DNA of 64,000 nucleotides. Source: Marvania coccoides (Eukaryota; Chlorophyta; Trebouxiophyceae; Chlorellales; Chlorellaceae). Below are positions 23,163 through 34,539 of this stretch, piece after piece; the first letter of the stretch is position 1, and each line of letters opens with the position of its first letter. A model generated the notes under the pieces. It did not search any database and was not told the origin of the DNA. It worked only from the letters and a program-made list of their open reading frames with translations. Location: NCBI GenBank assembly GCA_963854735.1, contig OY978109.1:558001-622000 (forward strand), in the 5' to 3' direction. Position numbers and translations under genes: made by a program.

Positions 23163-25839
23163 TCAAGTGCTGCTTGTCGTTTGAGCCTCCTTTTTGGCAC
23201 CGTACTTGCGATGCTGTTTTCTAGGTTTCCCACTATTGCTCAATCCCGGGGGTTCTGCACTCATCTCCAGCTCCAGCACCCCTCCCGCCATCACCTCCGC
23301 GTGCTCAATGAACGTCCGCTCCAGCACCTTGCCGTTCAGCGTCGCTTTCCGTACGAACACAGCCGCTTTATTCGACGCTCCCGGCGCTCGCACCTCAAAC
23401 GACTTGCCGTCTCCAACCGCAACCACCGCCCGGTCAAACAGCGGACTGCCCAGTTGGTACCGAGCCTCAGCAGGGTTGACTGGGTAAAAGCCCAAAGCGC
23501 TGAAGACGTACCATGCTGACATTTGTCCACAGTCTTCATTGCCCGATAAACCCTCGGGGGTTGGGCTGTACATGGTGGCCATGATTTCTCGCACGCGCAC
23601 CTGCGTTTTGTGCGGCACCCCGGCGTAGTTGTAGAGGTAGGCAACGTGGTGGGAGGGCTCGTTTCCGTGCGCGTACTGCACAAGTCATTAGCAATTTCGA
23701 AATAATTAGAACGAGAAAGCGGGTGTGAGAGAAAAAACCCACGAGAGTTTTTGTACTTCTAAAATTTCCGATATATTTTCCTCACCTGCCCAATCATTCC
23801 AGAGATGTCTGGGGACGCCTCTGCGCCGTCAATCCGCGAATCTGCCGTGAACATCTCGTCCAGCTTGGCCTCGAACTGGGAAGGCCCCCCAAAGAGGCCC
23901 ACCAGGCCCGAAACATTGTGAGGCACAAACCACGTGTGCTGCCACGCGTTCCCCTCTGTGTAGTCCCCGTACTCGTGCTGCGAGTGCCAGGCGTTGAAGT
24001 TCCCCTTCCAGGACCCGTCGCTCATTTTGGCGCGCATGAATCCAGTTTTGGCGTCAAACACGCGGCGGTAGGCGTCCGAGCGATTGTAGTAGCGCTGCGC
24101 GTCCGCTGCCTTGCCCAGCTGCTCCGCTACCTGTGCCGTGCACCAATCGTCGTACCCCAGCTCTAACGACACCGTAACCGACTGGCTGGCAAGATTTGCC
24201 GGGACGTACCCAAACCTCTCCATGTGGTGCAGCCCCCGTTCGGGGTTGGCTGATGAAGCCTTCATCGCCTTGTACGCCCGACCAACCTCATTACCCTTCA
24301 GCAGCCCTTTCTTTATGGCCTCAGCGAGAATCACTGCAGCATGGTACCCAGGCATGGTTCCAGTCTCACACCCGGCCAGCGCCCAAATGGGGAGGACTCC
24401 GCCCGTCTCGTCCGCGTGGGTGAGCATGGTTTGCAGCATGTCGACGGCTCGATCTGGGTTGAGAATCGTGAACAGAGGCTGCGCCGCACGGAAGGTGTCC
24501 CAAATAGAAAACGTGGAGTAGTACGTGAAGCCTTCAGCGCGGTGCACTTGCCCGTCAGGCGCTTTGTAGTCTCCTCGCAAATCGGAATGGATAGTGGGCG
24601 CCAGTTTGGTGTGGTACAGTGCGGTATAGAACGTTTTCTTCGCCGCCTTGTCGCCGCTTTCCACTCGCACCTTCTGCAGCTCCGCCTCCCACGCCGCGTC
24701 CGCTGCGCCGCGCACCGCGTCAAAGTCCCACCCCGGGTTCTCTTGCCGCAAGCTCTCCACAGCACCCTCAGTGCTGGCAGAAGAAAGTCCAACTTTCACT
24801 ACAACCACTGTTGGCTCCCCTGCGGCGTCTCCCTCGAACGTAAAGTACCCCGCGGCGTCTCTGCTGCTCACTGAGTGCCCTTTTTTCACCGCGGCTTTGT
24901 CGTCAGACGCCAGCTGCACCGAAGTCCAAGGCCGCGAAAATTCCATTGCAAAATAGACGCGGTGGTCGTTAGCCCATCCCATGGTGAGCGTAAATCCCGT
25001 AATTGTGGTGCTGTTACTCGAAGGGATGGGTAGCTGCAAGCGGGCGTCGATCGGAGTGCTAATTAGGTGCCTGCCTAACCCCAAAACGAGACCAGCAATT
25101 TCTTTCTTTCCCTGGGAAGAAGGGAAGGTGTAGCGGTGCATGCCGGTGCGTTCAGTTGCTGTCAGTTCCACCATCACGCCAGTGGAGAGCTTCACGCGGT
25201 AGTACCCGGCAGCAGCGGCCTCGTCGGCGTGCAAAAAGTTGGTTTTTAGCCCTCCGACTGAGTCCTTTTTCATGTTCATGGCTGTGGTGGTTGGATACAG
25301 GGACACGTCCTGCATGTCTCCGATGCCGGTGCCGCTAAGATGGGTGTGCGAGAAGCCCACAATGGTGTTTGATTTTTGGTGGTACCTAAAAATAAAAATA
25401 AAAACATCTCAAAAAATTGGTGAATTTTGTTTTAAATATAGGAGGAATGCGTGCTGAATTCTGCAATCCTGTAATATGGACTAATCCAATCTGTTATACT
25501 ATGTAACATGTTAATAATAAATGCAAATGCTTACCCTGAGCACCATTCCCAGCCCCTGTCACCGTTATCCGGGCTCAACTGCACCATGCCAAAGGGAACA
25601 CTGGCCCCTGGGTAGGTGTGCCCCTGGTCGCCAGTGCCGATGAACGGGTCCACGTAAGCTGTCAGCCGCTCAGAAGAGGGGGGAGACAGCAGGGTAAGCG
25701 GCCCCTTCTCTACGCTGCGCTTGGCGACAAAGACCAGCAATGCGCAGGCCAGGAGAGCACCAGCGAAGAGCTTGCAGCCCAGAATCACGCGGCGGGCCCT
25801 TCGCCAAGCACGCAGCCTGGCCTTGATCTTCAGTGCCAT
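23163..25839 (-). CDS. GH92 alpha-mannosidase, copy B (membrane-anchored)
   Basis: Tandem paralogue of the GH92 gene downstream, same strand, 805 aa, same three-exon structure: 25839-25535, 25385-23786, 23675-23163. The N terminus has a basic tail and one hydrophobic segment (LFAGALLACALLVFVA, residues ~24-39), again type II topology. GH92 marks are all kept: YVDPFIGTGDQGHTYPGA, GFSHTHLSGTGIGDM, YYSTFSIWDTFRA, LPIWALAGCETGTMPGYHA, GNAWQHTWFVPHN and GNEDCGQMSAWYVFSALGFY. Exons 1 and 2 differ at many sites from copy A, including a different region near residues 160-220 and a different C-terminal tail. This suggests an old duplication whose 3' part was later homogenised. The two copies may have different linkage preferences; this is inference. 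Confidence 0.93.
23260..23824. repeat. gene-conversion tract, copy B (partner 19973-20537)
   Basis: Partner of the block in GH92 copy A. The four differences are at 23588, 23603, 23686 and 23709 (approximate, by eye); two fall in the intron. Confidence 0.9.
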
Positions 25840-26987
25840 GTTCGATGTGGATAAAAAGCTATTTCAGCAGCATCGCCGCCCGTCCCGCCATAAATGTTTT
25901 GGTCCGCATTGCTGCTTCGGCACGCAAAAAGCCTGGATCTTTTGGATGCCGAATCAAGTATATGCTGCAAAACGGGCCTGCGCAAAGGGCAGAGGAGGTG
26001 GAAACGCGTGGAGACAACCAAAAAGATTTAATCAATTGGAAGGGGGAAATATCATAAACACACCCTGCATTGTGTTGAAATGAAGGTAAAAAGATCCATG
26101 CGCTTTGAAGACGCACCTCACTGAGTGAATTCGGGCGATATTTTGGTTCTCAGTGATTATAGATTCTCTGAACTCTGTTTGAAAATGCACACATACTACT
26201 CTGCAACATACATACGATAAGCTTCATTGCGTTTATTTCCATATAATTTAATGCATTGTCGATAAAAATCGCTTTCAAAAATTTCAGCTGTCCTGCCTAG
26301 CTCCATGCAAATGGCTTTTTCGTGTTGCAAATCCCGTGGCAAGAAAAATGCCCTCCAAGCATTGTTCCTCTGGCTCAGCATGGCATATTTATGCAGGATC
26401 CAAATTTCTCCACCGCCGCTCCACCACTTGTTTGACTTCAGAACAGCATGGCCGCAAATTTCAATGGAACGGCCAGTTTGCCCGCTGAAAACTTGAAAGG
26501 TACCGAACAGTTTTATCCACGGAAACAGTTGGGCTGGGAAGTCTGTCTGAACATTTTTTTTGGTTTGCCACCTAACAGCTCCTTCAGAGCTGATGACCAA
26601 GGCAAGAATATGTTTCATTTTTTCAATTTTAAAGTATTATTTTCCGCCGTATTTATCTAGATCGCTTGAGATTGTGCAGCATATTTGGAAATTGAAACAT
26701 TTTCGGAGGATTTATTTTGACGGTTCGAATTTGATTTCAAAGTTGCACTTAGCTCTATTTTAAATTTCACTCCTTTGAATCAATACAGCATATCACGCAC
26801 TTATTTTATTTCCAGCACTTCCGTATAATACCGCATTCCCTCGATCATCAAGCACGTCCTGCCGACGCCCATTTGAACAGTGAACAGTACTTTCTGCTAT
26901 TTAAATACCTGAAATATTCAATTCCTGAAGTCGTAGCATTCATTTCACGCATCTTGCGAAAGTCATTTTCGTTTCTAGCGCGCAAAT
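25840..26987. other. gene-free stretch between GH92 and the first FkbM gene
   Basis: Divergent promoter region for GH92 copy B and FkbM gene 1. A 140-codon minus-strand frame (26618-26196) has no recognised motif and an AT-rich composition, so it is not called. Confidence 0.5.
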
Positions 26988-27246
26988 ATGGCATTTTTTC
27001 GTCAGCGTGGCGGAAAACTGCTGGCCCCCTTCAAGCGCATGCTGCACAGCGATGGCGCTGCCAGGAAAATCAGGCGAAGATTTCTTGGAATCGCTGCAAT
27101 ACTGCTGCTCTTTTCCCTCGCTTTTAATGCCTCAAAAAGCTCTCCAGTAGAGGTGAGACCAAAAAAAAAAAAAACGTTATTGACTGCATACCTAGGGTGC
27201 AACATGGTAAAATAGGACACCATTCTGCGTGTCTATTCTTTTATTA

Positions 27247-27317
<71 letters not shown>

Positions 27318-28940
27318 TCAATGTGGGTAGAAATACTAGGTATCATCCCCGATGTCCTGACCTTTCTTTTTGTACTTTCCAGTGGCAAACGAATCCGTAC
27401 TTCACAGCGGCTTACTGGTACATCCCAGACTCCGCGCCCGACGTCCAACGCAGCGCCCACCTGGCGCAGCAGGAGTTTTGCAAGGCAGTGTACCTCACCC
27501 GCAAAGAGCCGCCTTTGCACATGCTGGTGGACTGGAAACCCACGGCTGGCGGTGGCAATTTAGCCGACATGGAACACATTCCCGGGGCTAAGGCGAACGC
27601 GTCTTCGGGCGCGAAATTGGCGACGCTCGTGAGGGTCGACGGCATTCAGCCGGCCGAAAAGAATATTTCGCAGCCTTATTTGATGTACGTTTTTGACGCC
27701 CAGGGGCAGGAGGCGGCGGATTTTGTGTCTGCAGACATCATCAATAGGAAAGAGTGGGAGGCTGGAGGCGTTGCGAGGCAAATTCGCTATCTCGATGCCT
27801 TCGCAGAAGTAGGTTTTTGATCAATTTCCGCCTTCTAAAAGATTACGTAAAACCAATGGTTATATTGTCTAATAATCCCAGCATGCGCAATAAACTGCAT
27901 CGAATTTGCATTTCTTTCTGCTCACTTTTATTAAGCCGCTTTTACTGTGTTTTTCAGGATAGGGGACTGTCCCGCTCTGAAGTTTTCTTTTTCGACATCG
28001 GCGCCAACATTGGGACCTTCACGCTGGCGGTCGCTGCAGCGGGGTTCCAGGTGATTGCCATCGAAGCCATGAGCATCAACCAGTTCGCTCTGAGCATGTC
28101 GCTGTGCTCAAATCTTGGCATGGCGGAATTGGTGACGCTGCTGCCAGTGGCGCTCAGCAGGGAGCCAGCCAAGTGCGAGGTGTACTCGGACAACATCAAT
28201 GTGCTGGACGGCAACGTGCGGTGCGATGAAGAAGGGAAGAAAGATTTGATTTCTCGCGGGTAAGAAAATATCCTTCAATTTGAATTTTTGAAGTGGGGAA
28301 GTCAAGATTTTTTTTTTTTTCCGCTTATTATATAATGTACTGTATTTTTCCTTCCGGAAGGGAAGGTATTTTTTTTAATTGCTCATAGTACATTTAATTT
28401 TCTTTCTCTTCCGCTATATACAGGGCCATCATGCGTCAGCGGGTGAAAGTTGAGCGCCTAGACGACGTTTTAAAAGACTGGATGCCAGCGCTGAAGGGTA
28501 GAATAGGCTCGCTAAAGATGGACACTGAAGGTTTGGAGCCGTGGGTTGTGGAGGGCGCCACCACGCTGTTCAGTAGCACAGATCTTCGCCCTCCATTTCT
28601 GCAAGTGGAGGTGTCTGACACGATGAGCAAGTCGGCGACTAATGTGACGGTGAGTAAATTTAACTTAATTCGTTTTTTAATTTTTAAACGGGCTTAGTTT
28701 GGAGGTTTACTAACTTATTGAGAGAGGCACACTTTATCCACAGCGCGCTCACCATTGGTTCATTGTTATTGTTATTTTGCTGTTCAGGTGGCCCCGCTGC
28801 TGCAGCGCTTTGTGAACTGGGGCTACCAGCTGAAGCTGAACGACGATGAAGGGTTTGTGAAGCCGGAGGAGGTCCGCGCCCCCAACCCGACTGACGTGCT
28901 CATGTTTTGGGCGAAAGAAGCCACGACACGGCGGTATTGA
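26988..28940 (+). CDS. FkbM-family methyltransferase 1 (membrane-anchored)
   Basis: Predicted S-adenosylmethionine-dependent O-methyltransferase of the FkbM family, 423 aa. Exons 26988-27152, 27383-27808, 27958-28259, 28424-28649 and 28788-28940, all GT-AG with matching phases. Basic tail then a hydrophobic segment (FLGIAAILLLFSLAF, residues ~32-46) imply a type II membrane protein with a luminal enzyme. The SAM-binding core is FFDIGANIGTFTLAVAAAG (motif I) and FQVIAIEAMSINQFALSMS; the later FkbM signature is RIGSLKMDTEGLEPWVVEGA. FkbM enzymes methylate hydroxyls of sugars and polyketides; the acceptor here is unknown. A close paralogue is at 34.5 kb with an equivalent exon layout but no intron 4. 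Intron 1 holds a long TA microsatellite. Confidence 0.88.
27244..27316. repeat. TA-rich microsatellite in intron 1 of FkbM gene 1
   Basis: Two long (TA)n tracts separated by a few TG units, ending in tacacac. It should be length-polymorphic. Confidence 0.9.
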
Positions 28941-29212
28941 CAGCTGAAGTATTTTTATAATGTAAGAAAACAATGAAGAGAGAAGATGTTGAAGGTTGGG
29001 TGTACCACTGACTGCTGGCCAGCTTCCCATTGGCATGGGCTCTTAATCTTTTTATTCGGCTGCCAGCCAAATAGGTTTTCAAAAAAATTGCAGTCTAATG
29101 CATTCGAAGCATAATTTACAGTTACTCGGTGTCTTGATTGTGTTTAAACTGCCCAGATTGTTACCTTTTTCTCTCAAAAACTAAATTTACTTTTGAAATC
29201 GGTCGCGATCAA

Positions 29213-30874
29213 ATGTACGAGCGAGGGGGAACTCCCCCCAGCCGCATCCTCCTTGCAGTTGCTTTAATAATCCTACTATGTATCATATTTCCACGCGGGA
29301 GTACGAGCGATGGGCACGCGCTCGTTGAGCAGCGAAAACGTGAGTTGCGTCCACCCATAGCCGCCGACTCAGTTTCTGCAGTTCCATTGCTGTCTCTGTG
29401 TTCTGATTTTTTCTCTCAATCCCCCCTTCCTATATTGATTTACTGTCCTTCTTTCCTCCTTTCTTTCTTCCTGCACATGCAGCTTTCTTCGCGCCGCACT
29501 TTCCAGGCGAGTACGGCGCGGCGGCACTCACAAATCTGACGCGGTGGTCTTCAAACATCCTTGAGGCGACGCTGCTGATGTACAAAGAGTTCACGCAGAG
29601 GAAATTTATTGATGAAGCAGTGCGCAGCAAGGCAAGCCACTGTCCTCTCACTGCCTGCCAGCCGGGTATTCACAATTTTAACGCGAGTACGCTGACGTTC
29701 GGAATTTTCTTATGCAGGCGATAGAAGAGCGGAGGTATCTCGAGCCCAGGGGCTTTATGAAGTACGATCTCTTTAATCCGTATGTGACATGTCCTGGAGG
29801 CACTAAGCAGCACATGGGCGGAACAGCCCAGGATCAAGGGAAGTGGCTGTGCGCCTCGCTTCTAGAGCCGCCGTGCACTATCATTTCGCTGGGCAGCAAT
29901 GGTAAGCGGGGCTTGAAGTAATGGAGATGACACAGTAGAACAGAGTCAATAGTTTTTGGTTTTTTTTTTTTTTGTGTGCTGCTCTCTCTAACTGGACAGA
30001 CTGCTTCTGACGATTTCTTGTTTTCGCAGGGGATTTCACGTTTGAAAATGACATGCTCAAGGCGACGGAGTGTGAAATTTTCACGTTTGACTGGTAAGAA
30101 ATAAAGAACGGCGTTGATACGTATTTATTTGTTTTTCACTGCTAATTCATTTTCTACTTGTGTGACCTGCAGCACATACGACGGGCACAGCCTCGGAAAC
30201 CGCCACAAGTACATTAAAAAGTGCTTGGGGTCCAGCGCGAAGGCGGCAGCCAACAGTAATTTCACCACTCTGAGCGCTGCCATGGCAGAGCTGGGAGTCG
30301 AAAAAATCAGCGTGCTAAAGATTGACATTGAAGGTAGGTTGTGAATGGGTTGTTTCCGCTCATTTTCGTATAGTCTTTTTGCGGGAAACGCGCAGGAAAT
30401 TTTATTTAAACAAAATGGTGTTTTATTTTTATTTTTATTTTTTTCCCTCCTCGTGCATAGGCTATGAATTTGACACTCTAACCGCATGGAAGCAGCAAGA
30501 CCTGGACTTGCCTGAGCAGATCGCGATCGAGGTGCACCACATGGGGGCGATCTATTTGGGGACCCCCAGCTGGAACAACACAGACGATTTTTCCAATTTA
30601 CTGTGTAAGCATTCTTTCAGTTGTTGCTTAGTACTTGCACAGTTCTCGTAACCCTTTTCTTGGCTGATTATGGGAAAGCGCTCGAGGAATCTAACCGATT
30701 TGCGGTTTATAATAATATGCAGGGCCGCTGCACGAGCTGTCGCTGTCGGACTTGGGACTTTTCTTTGGACACCTCGCTGGCTTGGGCTACGCTGTGGCGT
30801 CACGAGAAGACAACCCTGGCACGCATTGCTGCGCGGAGTTTCTGCTTTTAAAAGTAGGCGACTGGCAGTTTTGA
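29213..30874 (+). CDS. METTL24-like methyltransferase (membrane-anchored)
   Basis: Seven exons: 29213-29339, 29483-29631, 29718-29901, 30030-30093, 30173-30333, 30461-30604, 30723-30874, giving 326 aa. All phases match; intron 2 has a GC donor (AAG|GCAAGC). A short tail and hydrophobic segment (RILLAVALIILLCIIF, residues ~11-26) predict a type II membrane protein. The domain resembles METTL24-type methyltransferases: GKWLCASLLEPPCTIISLGS, NGDFTFENDM, ECEIFTFDCTYDG, and the late motif VLKIDIEGYEFDTL shared with FkbM enzymes. No substrate is known for this type. It lies 270 bp after FkbM gene 1 on the same strand. FkbM gene 2 shares only the late motif with it, so it is a distinct subfamily rather than a recent copy. 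Confidence 0.8.
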
Positions 30875-31140
30875 TACTAGCTTTTGACAAGAGTTTTTAG
30901 AACAAAAAAAGAAAATTCACCACCAACACAATAATTTTTTGAATAGCTTTTGATTTCTTTCTTAGCTGCTACAGCCAACACTTGTGATTTCTTTTCCAGG
31001 AATTTCTTTCATTTTTAATATGATTGTTATTATTAATATCTTTCCTTCCCCCCGGACAATTAAAAAAAAAAAAAAAAACATTAAATTTACAATTTTTTTA
31101 TTCTTTACGCCAAAAGTCACAGCAGCGTTAGTACGGTTAT

Positions 31141-32605
31141 TCAAAGAATATAGCTGCCGCCCAAATCCCCTCCAAACACCCGCTCCGCCGGTCCCGTCAT
31201 ATAAATTCGATTGTCGCTCTCATTCCACTCAATCAGCAGCGGCCCGCCTGGCAAATCCACTCGGCACTTGCGCTCCACTTTGCCCTCCAGCACGCCAGCC
31301 ACCACGGTGGCGCAGGCGCCTGTACCGCAGGCCAGCGTGCGTCCGGCCCCTCGCTCCCATACAATCATCTTTACGTGATCAGGAGCCAATACCTACAGGG
31401 CAAACGAATAGCAAACTATTAGCACATTATGACAGGCCCATATAGTATAGTATTGTCCCAGGCCCATATTTACCAATGTTTATAAAGAAGAAATCAGGAC
31501 ATCATCAATCTATATATAACGGAACAGAATTGTGTCTTTCCCAATAACAAACAAAATTTCGTTTTTTCAGTGTCTTTTTAACCGGAGAAATAATTTAAGC
31601 GTCGGTCACCTGCACGAATTCGGTGTTGGTCTTGGCGGGGAACACCGCATTGGCCTCAAACAGCGGCCCCACCGCCGCCAGATCCAATGCATCCAAATCA
31701 ATCGGAGTTCCGTCGGCCAACGAGTAGGTAATGGCGTGGGGGTTGCCCATAGACACACAAGTCATCATCCACGTCTTCCCCGCCACCTCCAGGGGGCCAG
31801 CGACGACCGCATTGAGGTCGGGGCAAGTAGGAGCGAGGGTTGTGGGCACGAGAGGCGCTGAGAGAATGGGCTCGCCCATGTCAACTCGAACCTGCGTAGA
31901 TTGATCATTGGTTGGTTAAATGGGAAGGGTAGTGAGTTTTGGAGGAAAGTTTTGGAAGGGTTTGAAAAGAAAGAAATTTCGGGAATTGGGGATTTGGGGT
32001 GTCAGAAGCATCGTTGTAGAAAAGGAAAGAGATTGCACCAGCTAGTGGCGTATCAAATGAGTCATACTTGCACGATTTCAAATAAAGTGTGCGATTCTAG
32101 AGCGGAGGGGAATCGAGTCACAAAATTACAACCGGCTCTTCTATCTTATTGCTTGCTCCCTCACCTGTCCGTCTGGCTGCATGGCCGGCTGGATGAGGCC
32201 CGCCAGGGTGTGGATCTTGTACGTGGTGGAGGCGGGCGCGGCGTCCAGGTCCGCTACGAACCGCGCCAGGCAGCGAATGCCGTTGCCGCACATCTCGGGC
32301 TCACTCCCGTCAGAGTTGTAAATTCGCATAGTGAGGTCAACTGAGGAGTCCACGGGGGGCAGCGCGAAGATGACGCCGTCCCCGCCGATGCCAAAATTGC
32401 GGTCGCACATCGCGGCGGCCTGCTGAGGAGAGAGCACGGGGTCTGGCGTGTGCCTGTTATCAATGAGGATGAAATCGTTGCCCAGGCCCTGGTACTTGGC
32501 GAATTGCAGGGAGGCTTGGCACCGGGTGGACATCCTAAGGGGGCGGGAAGCGACGCAGGGGGCTGGAGGAGCGGCCAGCGCGGAAAAAGATGTGGTGGTG
32601 AACAT
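31141..32605 (-). CDS. dapF: diaminopimelate epimerase, plastid
   Basis: Converts LL- to meso-diaminopimelate in plastid lysine synthesis, without cofactor, using two cysteines as acid and base. Exons 32605-32165, 31891-31610 and 31392-31141, phase 0, GT-AG, 324 aa. Residues 1-~32 are a transit peptide ([20 protein letters not shown]). Marks of the family: [41 protein letters not shown] with the first catalytic Cys, [11 protein letters not shown], and [16 protein letters not shown] with the second catalytic Cys. All active-site parts are present and the length is normal. It sits among membrane-anchored glycan genes, but nothing links its function to theirs. Confidence 0.96.
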
Positions 32606-33010
32606 TTAATTAAATTTGCGAAACAAAAAAGAGTAGCGGCTGTTTGAAGCGCTCGGCCAGCGCCCTGGTATAAAGAATTTTAATTCAAAATAATGATTTA
32701 ACTGTGTAAAAAGAGGGATTGCCAACCATCTTTTGATGCTTTTCTTCAGCAGCTGCTTGGAAGCTGTGGCCATGTGGGGATTTTTGACGATTTTGAGGGC
32801 GCAAGCTTGCCCCCAATCCCGGTCATCGCCTCAGTTCCCAGCAGCTCTGCTATCAAAACTGAGAGAGTTCTTTCAAACTGTTTCGCTTTCCTGCCCATTG
32901 GCCCTCGCTGGCCTGCTTACAAACTGGCAGTCTTTTAAATAAAAGAAGAAGAAGAAGCCATTAATCAGAGCTAACGTTTTTGAAGCACAGCAGCATCTTT
33001 TTCGCACCCA
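32606..33010. other. spacer between dapF and a small gene
   Basis: Presumed dapF promoter and 3' UTR of the small charged protein; includes a GAA run near 32942. Nothing else is recognised. Confidence 0.55.
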
Positions 33011-33370
33011 CTACTCGTCCTCTCCTTCTTCGTACACCTTTTGCCATCGCCAGACGAAGTTCTTCGTCATTTCAGACTTCCACAGCCCGCCGTCCCCTCC
33101 CACCGCGGTCTCCCCAGAGAAGTCTTTTGCGTGGCCAGCGGGGGCCTTGCGCTTTATGGGCGTTTTTTCTTGCTGCCCGTTCTTGGGGTTGATGCGCAGG
33201 GACGCGTCGATGAGGGGGTCGGAAGGGGTGGCGGTCGCCATCACCCTGCGCTTAGTCTTCTTCTTCTTCTTCTGTTGAACCTCGGCCTCGAGCTCAGCCT
33301 CGAAAGCCTCTTCTTCTTCCTCGGGGAAGCTCTCCTGGGCCTTTTCCGCCTGGCGCTTGTAACGATGCAT
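33011..33370 (-). CDS. small charged protein of unknown function
   Basis: Single-exon 119-aa frame starting at a good ATG. It opens with a basic stretch, then an acidic run (FPEEEEEAFEAELEAEV), then a Lys/Arg block (QQKKKKKTKRRV) that could be a nuclear or nucleolar signal. The C-terminal half is less biased: DPLIDASLRINPKNGQQEKT and EMTKNFVWRWQKVYEE, which looks like a short conserved motif. I do not recognise the family. Codon use and GC match coding exons nearby, which supports it being real; the reading frame is not proven. Confidence 0.5.
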   Translation of the reverse strand: MHRYKRQAEKAQESFPEEEEEAFEAELEAEVQQKKKKKTKRRVMATATPSDPLIDASLRINPKNGQQEKTPIKRKAPAGHAKDFSGETAVGGDGGLWKSEMTKNFVWRWQKVYEEGEDE

Positions 33371-34539
33371 TATCGTGCGGATGGGGGCCTGTCTAGGTTG
33401 TCGGTGGGGCTATTTATGCACGAACATTTGGGGGGGGGGAGCCAGAGGGAGGCGTCAGATAAAAAAATTCGGTTGAAAAAATGGGATTTTTTTCCAGAAA
33501 GACAGGCTGAATGGATGAAGGTTCTCACCTGTCCAAAGGGCTTGGACCAACGAGACAAGATTGAGAGCTTGCTCGGCTGATTAAGGCGGGCGGTGGAGGG
33601 AAAGGTTGGGGAAAAGTTAAGGCTTGTGTGCTCCAGTTTATTTTTTCAACTTAGTCGTAGCTTAGATGAGCCGAGGACAGGCTGACTAATTTATAAAATG
33701 TTTAAACAATGAATTACACAGCCGAGGGAGCTATAAAATACTCTCTCATGGCGCAAGTTTGAAAAGAAAGAAAGCAAATTAACCAACACCAATTTTGAAA
33801 TGCAGGTAATTTACAAGATGGGTAGATTTTGCATTAAAAATCACTGTTTAGAGAATGCTGAGTTTTTCCAGCAATAGTCACACCTATTATAATATGGCAG
33901 CGCCATTCACAGTTTCTTTGCCGGCACCTGGTGCAAAATGACACTCGCAGGCCCTCCTCCATGGCCGAAATGTGGCGATTCAAGCATAGACGCACGTAGC
34001 CCTCTCCTTCACCCCTCCGCCATCCTTATGTCTTTTCTATGGGCCCGCCGCTGTTGTTCACCACCGATGGTGGCATTATTTTCAAGGCCACCGCCTTGAT
34101 CGGATCAGTTTTCCGAACTGGCGGGGTATTAGAAAAAACGGATGCTTCGTGGTGATGTGAATAACGAACAGCAGGGGTAGCGCGAGAAAGATTGTTTTTT
34201 TAATCTGATGTTTTTTTTAATTTTTTCGTTAATCTCTTCATTTTCAGAGATGGCATCGAGGCATTGTGCTTAAGATAAATCACATGCATAAAGCGCAAAG
34301 TGATAAAACGCAAAGTACTAATTATCCCTCGGCCAGCACGAGTACGAAGGGGTCAGCTTCGCTCGTCTTCAAGACTCTTTGGTCTTGCTTCTCAAAAATA
34401 GCCGAATTTCTAAATTTATTGTATTTCCAGTGATGTTAGGAAATGAATGGAGACTAGGCATCATACATTAGTTCAAAACTGCTGTCGTGTTTCAAACATC
34501 CCTTTTTTTGAAATCTAATTTTGACAAGCGCTAGGCGAA
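33371..34539. other. gene-free stretch upstream of FkbM gene 2
   Basis: AT-rich with scattered T runs. It should contain the promoters of both flanking genes. No ORF, RNA gene or repeat is convincing. Confidence 0.55.

Noticed and set aside
26196..26618. 140-codon minus-strand ORF upstream of FkbM gene 1
   Set aside because: AT-rich composition unlike nearby exons and no recognisable domain.
31141..32605. dapF as part of the glycan gene cluster
   Set aside because: It is a plastid lysine-synthesis enzyme with a transit peptide and no link to glycans; its position is probably incidental.
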